Below, piece after piece: positions 18,086-26,863 of a DNA stretch of 64,000 bases. This DNA comes from CAMQRS01 sp964370645 (lineage in GTDB: Bacteria > Bacillota_I > Bacilli_A > Erysipelotrichales > Erysipelotrichaceae). Made by a program: the position numbers and the translations under genes. The notes beneath the pieces are model-generated. The model saw only the letters and a list, made by a program, of their open reading frames with translations. It was not told the origin of the DNA and searched no databases. How positions within the stretch are numbered: the stretch's first letter is position 1; each line of letters begins with the position of its first letter. The stretch spans positions 1 through 64,000 of the forward strand of contig CAYJJS010000001.1 in the NCBI GenBank assembly GCA_964370645.1, written 5' to 3'.

Positions 18086-21000
18086 CTAAGCTTTTATTTT
18101 TTTGTATGCTTTTCTTCCAGCAAACATCGCTGCACATCCAATTAGTAATAAGAACGTTGTGTTACTTGAATCCCCTGTTGGAGGTGTTGTTGATGTTGGA
18201 GGTGTTGTACTTGTTGTATCCACTGCAACAAAGAATGTAGTTGTATAAATCAATTCGTTTGTTACAATTTCTAAAGTATGTTCACCTTGCGATAAAGTAG
18301 CTAATAATTCAGGAGCTATCTCTACCACAATACTTCCTTCACTTACTCGATACAAAGGTTGCATTATTTTACTTCCATCTACATACACACTCATAAAGTC
18401 AGCAAGTGTTGCATCTACAATTCTAAATGGTACGTAGTCGTCTGTACTTGTAATTTTTTGTCCTGCTCCTTCAACATCAATACTGATATCTTTTGGTGCA
18501 AGTGCATCGAATGCTACTTGTAAATCAAGTGCCATAGCATCAACTTCTGCTTGTTGTGTAATATCTTTATTATACACAATTGCATCAATGATACTTTGCA
18601 TTTGTTCACCTGAAGCATAATGATCTAAATGCATAGCATCTAGTTTTTCTAATAAATCCAGAATCACTGTATAATCAGCTTCTAAATATTCCAAGTTTGC
18701 GCTAGCATCTACAATTGCTTGTGCCATTGCATTTACTGCCTCTTGTTGTGTAATGTTATATCCTTCCACGACTGCAGCTAATGCAGATTGTAAATCACTT
18801 ACACTTGCATCTGTATATAGTGATAAATCACTTGGCACATTCGCTTTTGCACTATCTACTACACTATAGTCAGCATCTTTCAATACTAATGCATCAATAC
18901 CATCAAGAATTGCTTGTGCCATTGCATTTACTGCCTCTTGTTGTGTAATGTTATATCCTTCTACAATTGCATCAATTGCAGTTTGTAAAGCACTTACACT
19001 TGCATCTGTATATAGTAATAAATCACTTGGCACATTCGCTTTTGCACTATCTACTACACTATAGTCAGCATCTTTCAATACTAATGCATCAATACCATCA
19101 AGAATTGCTTGTGCCATTGCATTTACTGCCTCTTGTTGTGTAATGTTATATCCTTCTACAATTGCATCAATTGCAGTTTGTAAAGCAGCAACGCTTTCAC
19201 TTGTATAATCTGATAAATCACTTGGCACTCTGTCTTGAGCAGCATCGACACCTGAATAATCTGCACCTTTTAATGCAATTCCATCAACACTTTGTGTCAA
19301 TGCATTTAATACAGCATCAACCTGAGCTTGTGTTGCAGCAACATCTGCTTCTACTGCTTTTGCATCTGCAAGTGCACTTTCAATTGCACTTACCTCTTCA
19401 CTTGTTAAGTCATAAGTGTCTAAATCAAGTGCTTCCACTGCATCAATTTTTGTAGAAAGAGTTGTTTTATCTACTTCAACAAACATTGCTGTAAGTGTAA
19501 AGCTACTAGTCACTGGCGTTGTGAAGTCATACTCTACATCACCTACAAACCAACCTACAAATTCTTTGTTTGCAATACTTGGTGTACTTTGTGTAGGCAA
19601 TGTATTTCCATCAATAACAGAAACTGTTGAAATCGTTCCATCGATATCCACACTAACTGTATGTGCAACACCAGTTACATATGTCATATCCAGTAAATCC
19701 ACACGTTGTCCATCTGCGTATGAAACACGTAGTGCTAAAATATTATCAAAACTTGATAAATCAAACACATTAATCGATTGACTTAATGTTCCAACATTTA
19801 CCCATGTATCATTCTCTAATACTTCAAATTGTGCATTTGATAGATTCGAAGAAGATTGCATAATTGTTGCTTGTAAAACAGATTCAGGATCTGTAATTGA
19901 TAATGTCACATTTCCTGCTAACCCATCACTACCAGCCACATAGGTTGTACTTAAATCTTTATCTGCTGCATTTGCTAATAAATTAGAGTTAGTTTGTGGT
20001 GATGTAGTACTTAATGCTAAATTTTCTTTCATCAGTGTATTTCCATCATTCACAACAACTTCATTTACTTTAAATTCTTTTGTTGTATCCAATTGAAGTT
20101 TAATGAAACGAGCGGTTTGTGACGTATCAATATCCATAAAGAAGAATGGTACTTCACGTCCATTGAATCCATCTTCACTTACTATGTTACCTGTAATGTT
20201 GAACTCGCGAATAGAAGTATAGTTTACACCATCACTACTCAACATCACACTACCACTACCTAATACATAGTCTGTAGTCGCGGAGTTAATGTCTTCACTT
20301 ACTTTTACTTTAACATTGTTGATATCCGTTGATTTTCCTAAATCGATAACCACATGATCTGTATAGTAGTGTGCAATGCTACTATCTAGCCCATCAAAGA
20401 TTGCATCTCCACTATTATCGTAAGCAACACCATCTACAAAATAAGTTAATGAACCGAAGTTTGTACCTCTTACTCCATGTAATGAAATTCCATCACCAGT
20501 AAATGTATAAGTTATACTTCCATTAGAATCTTGGAAATATAATTCATCTTCATTCAACCATCCACCTTTTGGTGACCACATACTCCAATTTGAACTTCCA
20601 AAACTTTCTAGTACTAGGTTTTCTGTCGAAGTTGTTAAGTTGACATCACTATTTACTCCATCAGCACTAACTACAAACTTATCTAATGAAACTTTATCAC
20701 TACCAGAATCACCATGTGTGAAAATAGTAATCGTGTGTTCTTTGTTTTCTAGTCCAGTGACATTAAATAATGCACTCGTTGTACTTTCATTCGCAGAAGC
20801 ATATAAATCCACCTCTCCACTAGCATTAGTATAAAATACTGAACTAGGCAGTGAAACTTCTTTTGTTAATGTTAATGTATTTGTACTTGTGATACTACCA
20901 GTTGTTTTGTTTATATAACGAACATAACGTGCTGTATACAATGTATCCGCATTTTCAACATCCGCCCAAACTTTTCCATTTTCAGAAACTTGAAGCGTTG

Positions 21001-23563
21001 TTCCATCTACCGTAGCACTAGAAACATTGAAGCGCATCAATGCATTTAAATCCAATCCAACATATTGTTCATTCCCTAAAGAGTAACCTGTTGTGGAAAG
21101 TGTAATTACATCTTCCCCATTTACAACACTAGTATTTTCATTAGAACCAGTATTTTCAATCACTTTTGGTCCTTCATTCACTGTTACACTAAATTCTCTA
21201 GCGTTAAACCAATAATCTGGTTTTGAACTTGTCCCTCTTTGTGTTGTTCTTAAACGAATATATCTTGCATTCACATTTGTTTCTACAAAAATATCTGTCG
21301 GTGTATTACCTGCAGAATAATCCGCAATCGTTGTATAGTTTATACCATCTGTTGATACTTCTAGTACAGCATGATGGAAGCGATCGTGATCTGTATCTGA
21401 ACTTCCTTGAAGAATATGTATAGTTTCAAGTTGTTGCACAGAACCTAAATCTACTCCAAAGTAATCATCTTGTTGTTGTGTTCCACCTGTTAAACTAACC
21501 GTTGTTGAAGCATCACCATCAACTAATGCTTCAAATTTTGTTGCACTATCATCTGAGAATCCAGAGAAATTAAAGATTGCCGTAGCCTCCGCATCAGATC
21601 CACCAGATAATCCTAACATTTCGTTCATTAATACACCGACTTCATCATTGAAGTATAATGCTAAAGGACGTAAATATTTAGTTGCTGGTTTTACTTCTAA
21701 ATTTGTATATCCACCTGGTTTATACCCTGGTTTTGTAACTGTGTTTGACTCATCAATTAGTCCTGCAATTTCCCCAAATTTAGAGAAAGCAGTATCATAG
21801 TCTTGCGCATAATATGCTAGAATCGAATCCAGTCCTGCAATACTTGCTTCTAATGTAGCAGCAAATGAATCGTGGTAAGGCGAATATTCACTCACTAATA
21901 AAGTATTCGATGAAGTGATAACAGTATTTGATGCTTCTAAAATAATTTCTAATTCTTCTTTTAACGCCAATGCTTCATTAGTTGCATCTTCTCCAGATTC
22001 AAACTTTGTTTTTAATGCATTGATGTACGGAACCAAATCTTCTGATTCTTCCCAACTTAATCCTAACTGGTGATATACACCATCTCTTGGATAAGACATG
22101 TGTTTTGCAACAATACTTAATGCATCTGCCACTTCAGAATCCACATATTTAAATGAAGCAGCCCATGAAGCATCCACATCAAACGCTTCAATATTCCAAG
22201 CATAATCCGCTACTTGAAATAGTCCAATTTGTGATAATTCGGCTTCCACCATTGGATTCGCAACTAAACCATTTAATGTTTGATTATTTGCTTTTAATAC
22301 TTCCGCTTTTCCTAAAAATAAAGTTGAATCCGTGTAATCATTCACAGGCCAGTTTAACCAAAAATATGGGTAACGTCCACTTGCATCATAAAATGTTTCA
22401 TTGATTCCATCTTCAACATTTCCAACTATTTGACTACCTGTGAACATAATTTCAACATCTTCTGCAACTGCTGGCACATCTTCTACAACTCCATCAATTG
22501 TAATTTCTGTTCCATGATCAAATTGTGCAAAGTATGATTCACTTGGTGTTCCTGAATATGCTTGCGGACAGAAAATCAAAGGATACACATCCCCTTTTGA
22601 ATCAATCCACTCCGTAAGTGCGTTTACCGTTTTTACTTGCAATGCCGTTTCTGAAACCGCATCATCTGCTAGTAAAGCAAATTGACGAACTCCTAAATCA
22701 TATAAAATTTCAAATTTATCCGTAATTTTTTTAATTTCAATATCAAACGAACTTGTAACTTCACCATCTTCTCCATAAACCGTTTCTTTGTTCAATCCAT
22801 TACTCATAAATGGGTGAATTGCATATACAAATCGAACTTTTGTTCTTGTACCTGCCTCAATCATTTCTTGCATCTTTTCCAAATCCTCTGCTGGATAAGG
22901 GTCGCGCCATTGACTGTTGTGGTAAGGATCATCTTTAGGGGCAAAAATGAATGTATTCATTTTATATAATTGACCAAACTCCATATACGAAATTACCGCT
23001 TCATTACTCCAAGGAATTCCATAGTATCCCTCAATTACTCCACGATATTCAACATCTGCAAAATCTTCTACTACATTGTTCAAAAGTGCACCATCACCAC
23101 TTTGATCGACCATCATGCGTAATGTTGCAACTGCAGCAAATACAGCATCATTGTCATTTCCAGCAATGAATATTCCATCACTACTTACCTCTAATACATA
23201 AGCATCAGGGTTAACAAATAAATCATTAGTACTTGGTGTATAAAATTCAGTAATTGTTGCATCATCAACAATTTGAACCTCTACTTTTAAACTACTACTT
23301 GATGTTTCACTTAAAGTGACACCAGGTAATCTGGTTAGCGTTTCTGTTAAAAACGCTTTACTTTGATCATCTACCTCTGTATCATATTCAACCAATAATT
23401 CTTGATTGAATGTAGTATCTCCACCTGTATAAGAAATACTTTGAGGGACTGGATAGATTTCATATTCACTTACTTCTGCTGCTTGGGCAAAACTAACAAA
23501 TTGAAATAAGCTTGTCAACATCATAAATAATGCCAACGAACATTTAAATATTTTTTTCTTCAT
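18086..23563 (-). CDS. Secreted, wall-anchored GH84 beta-N-acetylglucosaminidase (hyaluronidase/NagH-like)
   Basis: The protein has 1825 residues. A signal peptide (KKKIF then a hydrophobic core, cleaved near AQA, residue 28) precedes a GH20b-like domain. The GH84 barrel follows, with VEYRGVIEGYYG (171-182), FAPKDDPYH and the catalytic pair D300-D301 in LLADDAV. Two discoidin/CBM32-like domains lie near 670-800 and 1040-1190, then a Listeria-Bacteroides-type repeat near 1300-1365, a FIVAR-like helical domain, three 65-residue repeats (1434-1628) and a Thr/Pro linker. The C-terminus has PPTGD, a hydrophobic helix and a KKIKA tail, a variant sortase signal. Such enzymes trim O-GlcNAc, mucin or hyaluronan glycans, which suggests host-glycan use. 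A small membrane-peptide gene ends 4 bp upstream. Confidence 0.9.
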   Translation of the reverse strand: MKKKIFKCSLALFMMLTSLFQFVSFAQAAEVSEYEIYPVPQSISYTGGDTTFNQELLVEYDTEVDDQSKAFLTETLTRLPGVTLSETSSSSLKVEVQIVDDATITEFYTPSTNDLFVNPDAYVLEVSSDGIFIAGNDNDAVFAAVATLRMMVDQSGDGALLNNVVEDFADVEYRGVIEGYYGIPWSNEAVISYMEFGQLYKMNTFIFAPKDDPYHNSQWRDPYPAEDLEKMQEMIEAGTRTKVRFVYAIHPFMSNGLNKETVYGEDGEVTSSFDIEIKKITDKFEILYDLGVRQFALLADDAVSETALQVKTVNALTEWIDSKGDVYPLIFCPQAYSGTPSESYFAQFDHGTEITIDGVVEDVPAVAEDVEIMFTGSQIVGNVEDGINETFYDASGRYPYFWLNWPVNDYTDSTLFLGKAEVLKANNQTLNGLVANPMVEAELSQIGLFQVADYAWNIEAFDVDASWAASFKYVDSEVADALSIVAKHMSYPRDGVYHQLGLSWEESEDLVPYINALKTKFESGEDATNEALALKEELEIILEASNTVITSSNTLLVSEYSPYHDSFAATLEASIAGLDSILAYYAQDYDTAFSKFGEIAGLIDESNTVTKPGYKPGGYTNLEVKPATKYLRPLALYFNDEVGVLMNEMLGLSGGSDAEATAIFNFSGFSDDSATKFEALVDGDASTTVSLTGGTQQQDDYFGVDLGSVQQLETIHILQGSSDTDHDRFHHAVLEVSTDGINYTTIADYSAGNTPTDIFVETNVNARYIRLRTTQRGTSSKPDYWFNAREFSVTVNEGPKVIENTGSNENTSVVNGEDVITLSTTGYSLGNEQYVGLDLNALMRFNVSSATVDGTTLQVSENGKVWADVENADTLYTARYVRYINKTTGSITSTNTLTLTKEVSLPSSVFYTNASGEVDLYASANESTTSALFNVTGLENKEHTITIFTHGDSGSDKVSLDKFVVSADGVNSDVNLTTSTENLVLESFGSSNWSMWSPKGGWLNEDELYFQDSNGSITYTFTGDGISLHGVRGTNFGSLTYFVDGVAYDNSGDAIFDGLDSSIAHYYTDHVVIDLGKSTDINNVKVKVSEDINSATTDYVLGSGSVMLSSDGVNYTSIREFNITGNIVSEDGFNGREVPFFFMDIDTSQTARFIKLQLDTTKEFKVNEVVVNDGNTLMKENLALSTTSPQTNSNLLANAADKDLSTTYVAGSDGLAGNVTLSITDPESVLQATIMQSSSNLSNAQFEVLENDTWVNVGTLSQSINVFDLSSFDNILALRVSYADGQRVDLLDMTYVTGVAHTVSVDIDGTISTVSVIDGNTLPTQSTPSIANKEFVGWFVGDVEYDFTTPVTSSFTLTAMFVEVDKTTLSTKIDAVEALDLDTYDLTSEEVSAIESALADAKAVEADVAATQAQVDAVLNALTQSVDGIALKGADYSGVDAAQDRVPSDLSDYTSESVAALQTAIDAIVEGYNITQQEAVNAMAQAILDGIDALVLKDADYSVVDSAKANVPSDLLLYTDASVSALQTAIDAIVEGYNITQQEAVNAMAQAILDGIDALVLKDADYSVVDSAKANVPSDLSLYTDASVSDLQSALAAVVEGYNITQQEAVNAMAQAIVDASANLEYLEADYTVILDLLEKLDAMHLDHYASGEQMQSIIDAIVYNKDITQQAEVDAMALDLQVAFDALAPKDISIDVEGAGQKITSTDDYVPFRIVDATLADFMSVYVDGSKIMQPLYRVSEGSIVVEIAPELLATLSQGEHTLEIVTNELIYTTTFFVAVDTTSTTPPTSTTPPTGDSSNTTFLLLIGCAAMFAGRKAYKKIKA
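18680..19264 (-). repeat. Three tandem 195-bp (65-residue) repeats inside the GH84 gene
   Basis: Units begin at 19264, 19069 and 18874 with ADYSxVD and share EGYNITQQEAVNAMAQAI. The first and second are nearly identical at DNA level across most of the unit and the third has begun to diverge, which points to recent duplication. They are probably helical FIVAR-like spacer or binding modules. Confidence 0.85.
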
Positions 23564-23567
23564 CCTT

Positions 23568-23666
23568 TTATCGTATGATTTCCATCATACTCTCCTTTCC
23601 TATCTGTAATTGAATAATAAGAAGTAATACTAAAATCAGAATAGTAAAAAAGACAAGATTACTCAT
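23568..23666 (-). CDS. Small single-helix membrane peptide (32 residues)
   Basis: A short frame starts at ATG 23666 with an AGGA site 5 nt upstream (GATAGGAAAGGCATG) and runs 32 codons. Residues 3-22 (NLVFFTILILVLLLIIQLQI) form one strongly hydrophobic helix, followed by a short charged tail GKESMMEIIR. The TAA is 4 bp before the GH84 start codon, so the two are probably translated from one message, possibly with re-initiation. It resembles holin-like or small membrane leader peptides only in general character. No function is assigned. Confidence 0.45.
   Translation of the reverse strand: MSNLVFFTILILVLLLIIQLQIGKESMMEIIR
23573..23590 (-). promoter_or_regulatory. Hairpin between a strong SD and the GH84 start
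   Basis: On the minus strand GTATGAT-GGAA-ATCATAC is a perfect 7-bp stem with a GNRA tetraloop. It lies between AAAGGAG (23592-23598) and ATG 23563. Folding would bring that SD to about 11 nt from the ATG, so the hairpin may set GH84 translation. It also lies inside the 32-residue frame. Confidence 0.45.
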
Positions 23667-23827
23667 GCCTTTCCTATCTCTTCAACACTGTCTTTATGTA
23701 GAAACCCTTTTGCATCCCCTTGTAGTAATATGATGCGTTCACATTTATAAAAATGTTGAAAACACAAGACCAATAGATATTTGTACTACCCACCTTACTA
23801 AACAAACGTTTCTTCGCCCCTATTCAA

Positions 23828-23841
23828 AGATAACGCTTACA
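23828..23841. promoter_or_regulatory. Candidate cre (CcpA) site
   Basis: AGATAACGCTTACA matches the cre consensus TGWNANCGNTTWCA at 13 of 14 positions. It lies about 265 bp upstream of the GH84 gene and is consistent with carbon-catabolite control. The rest of 23667-23878 shows no gene; a promoter is expected there but I cannot place it firmly. Confidence 0.4.
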
Positions 23842-23878
23842 TTTGTATTTTATCAAATATCTTAGTAAATGTATATAC

Positions 23879-24316
23879 TTATTTTTTATGAAAACCTTTT
23901 CCAATAAATGTTTTTTCATCATAAACAACAACGCCCATATCCATAAGTGCTTGTGCACAAACACCATTTCCTTCTCGCAATTGTTTTTGAAAACTTCCAT
24001 CATAAATATATCCACATCCACAACTTGGACTTTTTGATTTCAACACAGCCTTTTTCACATCAAAAACTTTAGCAAAATAACATACTGCTTCACTACCTTT
24101 GTTGAAAGCAAAGGTTCGATCAACCCCTTCTTGATCCACAATGCGGCCATTTACTATTTCGCAAGGATTTCTAGGAGTTGTTAGCCCCCCTATAACTTCA
24201 GGACACACCAACAAAATTTGTTCATCCTGCAACTTTTCGCTCAAATCCTCACACATATTTCCACTACCATCATAACGACATTTAGCACCTAGCAAACATG
24301 CACTCACTATAATCAT
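23879..24316 (-). CDS. DUF523 family protein
   Basis: The 145 residues start MIIVSACLLGAKCRYDG, the conserved opening of DUF523 (YbbK-like) proteins. Further conserved Cys residues occur in LLVCPEVIGG and in KSKSPSCGCGYIYDG. These cysteines suggest metal or Fe-S binding, and related proteins have been linked to thiouracil handling, but the activity of this one is unknown. It overlaps the tag stop/start by 4 bp (ATGA), so the two are translationally coupled. Confidence 0.85.
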   Translation of the reverse strand: MIIVSACLLGAKCRYDGSGNMCEDLSEKLQDEQILLVCPEVIGGLTTPRNPCEIVNGRIVDQEGVDRTFAFNKGSEAVCYFAKVFDVKKAVLKSKSPSCGCGYIYDGSFQKQLREGNGVCAQALMDMGVVVYDEKTFIGKGFHKK

Positions 24317-24879
24317 ATTCGATCTCCTTCTTGTATATATTTAAAACAATACGTTGCATGATTATTCATTACTCCAATTGCCTCCAAATAAGAAAAACAA
24401 GTTACACTTCCCATAAACTTGAATCCTCTTTTTTTCAAATCTTTAGACACGGAATCTGACAATTCATTTTTTGTAGTCTGTGCATCAAAAGGATAATAAC
24501 ATACTTGATGGTTACTAAATCCCCAAATGTAATTAGAAAAAGTACCAAACTCCTCTACTACACGTAAAAATGCTTTTGCATTTTCAATTGTCGCTAGTAT
24601 TTTTGCTTTGTTTCGTACAATATTCTTATTTTCTAACAAAGCCTGTATTTTAACGTCATCGTATTGAGAAATTTTATGAGCATCAAAATTATCCAAAGCC
24701 TCTTTAAAGAATTCTCTTTTATTTAAAATTAAAGCCCATGATAAACCACAATGAAAACTTTCTAAAATAAACATCTCAAACAAATACGCATCATCATAGC
24801 TTGCAACACCCCATTCTTCATCATGGTATGTAATATATTTTTGATTACTCTCTAGTTTATTCCATGCACAACGTTTCAT
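24313..24879 (-). CDS. tag: DNA-3-methyladenine glycosylase I
   Basis: The 188-residue protein, from ATG 24879 with an AGGTG site, begins MKRCAWNKLES and has YHDEEWGVASYDD, the Tag signature. FESFHCGLSW-like and GFKFMGS segments follow. The Zn-binding Cys/His set is spread over both ends (C4, H18 and a C-terminal NNHATYCFKY). The enzyme excises 3-methyladenine from alkylated DNA. It is cotranscribed with the DUF523 gene. Confidence 0.93.
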   Translation of the reverse strand: MKRCAWNKLESNQKYITYHDEEWGVASYDDAYLFEMFILESFHCGLSWALILNKREFFKEALDNFDAHKISQYDDVKIQALLENKNIVRNKAKILATIENAKAFLRVVEEFGTFSNYIWGFSNHQVCYYPFDAQTTKNELSDSVSKDLKKRGFKFMGSVTCFSYLEAIGVMNNHATYCFKYIQEGDRI

Positions 24880-24912
24880 CAAAACACCTACTTTCTACTG
24901 TTAATGTAACAT

Positions 24913-24944
24913 AAAAAAAGTAACCTTACTAGATAAGATTACTT
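24913..24944 (-). terminator. Terminator with no intact gene in front of it
   Basis: On the minus strand AAGTAATCTT pairs with AAGGTTACTT (one wobble), followed by seven T. It directly follows the stop of the remnant frame at 24946, which suggests that a gene once ended here. Confidence 0.8.
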
Positions 24945-24945
24945 C

Positions 24946-25071
24946 TTAAATAAATTCACCAATGACTTTTACTTTTATCAATGTCGCATTTCCTGGTAAG
25001 TAAGCAAGTGGAATATCTTCTTTTGATAACACTTGAATACTACATCCCTTGCACCACAACCAATTGCTATC
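24946..25071 (-). pseudogene. Possible decayed gene, C-terminal remnant
   Basis: A 41-codon frame with no start reads WCKGC then IQVLSKEDIPLAYLPGNATL and IKVKVIGEFI, then stops just before a good terminator. Upstream in another frame is LYCTATEIAIGCGARDV, as if a frameshift near 25050 split a longer protein. The composition looks coding rather than random. I cannot name the family. No other gene is visible between 24880 and 25166. Confidence 0.4.
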
Positions 25072-25111
25072 TCAGTTGCGGTACAATACAAGATTAATTC
25101 ATATAAATATG

Positions 25112-25140
25112 AAAAAAAGGGATACAGCTATGTGGTCCCT
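25112..25140 (-). terminator. Terminator of the D,D-carboxypeptidase gene
   Basis: On the minus strand AGGGA...TCCCT encloses an inner ACA/TGT pairing and is followed by seven T. It lies about 27 bp past the stop at 25167. Confidence 0.7.
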
Positions 25141-25166
25141 CAATATATACATGTATATAATTATTT

Positions 25167-26402
25167 TTAATATCGTCTTTTTCTAAGTGCTCTTCGTCTT
25201 TCACTATTTCGCATACGTTGTATTACAAATACAATAAATAAGCTCACGACAATAATACCTACAATAATATAAATTATGTACTCCATAATAAATGCTACTA
25301 CATTAAATGAGACATCCTTCGTAGATAAGACATCTTCACTATAAATCACATCGCCATCGTATTTAATTTGTAAAACACCAATAACATCCCCTTCATGAAT
25401 AGGTGCTTGTAATTCATAAGAAGTAAAACTTATACCATCTAATAGACTTTCATCATAGTCCTTCAAAAACAATGCTATATCTTGTGCAGCTAAAGCATCG
25501 ATACTTTCATTACTATATTTTACTTCTACTTGTTCATACAATGTATTTTCTTCTATAAATAACTGTGTCCCATAATGCTCCTTCATATATTCCACCATTT
25601 CTTGTGCATCAAGAAAATTAGCTGGAATTTCATTACTAACAGGTGCATTACCACTAACAAAAATGTATTCTTCCCCATCAATAATCGCATAACTCGCTAA
25701 GCATAAACTTGCTTCATTTGTAAAACCTGTTTTACCTCCCTTTATTTCTTCCAGTTGAATATTATAAGATAACTCATTTTTCACAATTGGAGAAATAAAA
25801 GTAAGACGAGCATTACTCGTTATATACTCATCACTCGTAAACATAGTTTTAAAGGTTTCTTGTTGTAAGGCATATTCCAACAATACTGCAATATCTTGTA
25901 CAGTACTATAATGATTATCATCATGCAATCCGCTTGTATTGGCAAAATTTGTGTCGTCCATACCGATTTTTTTTGCTAAAGTATTCATTTGTGCAACAAA
26001 TCCATCTACACCATCAAACAATGTAAATGCTGCCGCTTGTGTTGCATCTGCTCCTGAAGGGAATAAAATACCATACACAATATCTTCGTAAGTAACACTT
26101 TCACCAACTAAAAAACCTGCTACACTTGCATTGGCTTGTGCTAATCCATCGACCATTTCTTGTGTAATCGTTACACTTTGTGATAAATCATCCACTTGTT
26201 CTAATACAACTAATGCACTCATTATTTTAGTCATGCTCGCAGGATACATTTTCTCTTGACCATTTCGATCTACAACTACACTATCTGAACCTAAATGTTT
26301 TCCATATACAAACTGACTCTGTAAGTCCAATTCATCTTGTGCAAATACAGTTGAAGAAAACATAGAGCATAATAAACATATACTAATTATTATTTTTTTC
26401 AT
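25167..26402 (-). CDS. D-alanyl-D-alanine carboxypeptidase (DacA/PBP5 family)
   Basis: The 411-residue protein has a signal peptide (KKIIISICLLCSMFSSTVFA), a peptidase S11 domain with SMTKIMSA (SxxK, about residues 59-66) and KGGKTGFTNEA (KTG), and a C-terminal transmembrane helix near 370-395 followed by a basic tail. The usual SxN motif reads PSGADA, so the Asn is replaced by Ala. It trims terminal D-Ala from peptidoglycan peptides outside the cell. It is monocistronic with a terminator downstream. Confidence 0.88.
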   Translation of the reverse strand: MKKIIISICLLCSMFSSTVFAQDELDLQSQFVYGKHLGSDSVVVDRNGQEKMYPASMTKIMSALVVLEQVDDLSQSVTITQEMVDGLAQANASVAGFLVGESVTYEDIVYGILFPSGADATQAAAFTLFDGVDGFVAQMNTLAKKIGMDDTNFANTSGLHDDNHYSTVQDIAVLLEYALQQETFKTMFTSDEYITSNARLTFISPIVKNELSYNIQLEEIKGGKTGFTNEASLCLASYAIIDGEEYIFVSGNAPVSNEIPANFLDAQEMVEYMKEHYGTQLFIEENTLYEQVEVKYSNESIDALAAQDIALFLKDYDESLLDGISFTSYELQAPIHEGDVIGVLQIKYDGDVIYSEDVLSTKDVSFNVVAFIMEYIIYIIVGIIVVSLFIVFVIQRMRNSERRRALRKRRY

Positions 26403-26474
26403 AAAGACTACCTTTCTAATACAATTAAGATAGTACTATATAATGAACACAAAAACAAATAAAAAAACAATACA

Positions 26475-26825
26475 CTACAGTACAATTTTTGAAATACAAA
26501 ATGCCTGTATTGTATTGTTGATGTCATAAAACATAGGTGCACAGATTTCAAAACATCCACTTAGACGATGACTTTTTAAATATCTTACCCATTGTTTTTT
26601 ACTAAATTGATTCTTCTCATACAAAAAAATAATGCGATTCTTTTCACCAAAGGATAGTGAATTCATTTTATCCATATATGCATATATGGCGTCTTTATCT
26701 TGTATGTATATAAAAACACAATCCAACGTATCTTTTATTTGTGCTTTACACTGCAACAAATGAGAAGGAACATCAAAGCAGTAAACAGACTGTAATGATG
26801 GTATATGTAGTTTTTGTAATTGCAT
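26475..26825 (-). CDS. Hypothetical protein
   Basis: The frame can start at ATG 26825 (GGTGAT site, 116 residues, MQLQKLHIPSLQ) or at GTG 26852; the former has the better ribosome site. It is a soluble alpha/beta-looking protein with CVFIYIQDKDAIYAYMDKM and IIFLYEKNQFSKKQW segments, reminiscent of a receiver- or P-loop-like fold without the catalytic residues. I do not recognise a family. It follows the ferredoxin gene by less than 40 bp in the same direction and is probably cotranscribed. Confidence 0.5.
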   Translation of the reverse strand: MQLQKLHIPSLQSVYCFDVPSHLLQCKAQIKDTLDCVFIYIQDKDAIYAYMDKMNSLSFGEKNRIIFLYEKNQFSKKQWVRYLKSHRLSGCFEICAPMFYDINNTIQAFCISKIVL

Positions 26826-26863
26826 TCTATCACCCATCATTAGTATGTGCACAATTATACTTT

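Noticed and set aside
18680..19264. Regular DNA repeats that could look like a CRISPR array
   Set aside because: The units are 195 bp, in frame, and encode repeated protein modules. There are no short spacers and no cas genes.
19162..19455. Plus-strand ORF opposite the GH84 gene
   Set aside because: A shadow of repetitive coding sequence, with His/Leu-rich nonsense composition and no ribosome site.
23643..23697. AAAGACA...TGTCTTTTTT hairpin that resembles a terminator in the GH84 leader
   Set aside because: The loop is about 33 nt and the 3' half lies inside the 32-residue coding frame. A coding explanation fits better.
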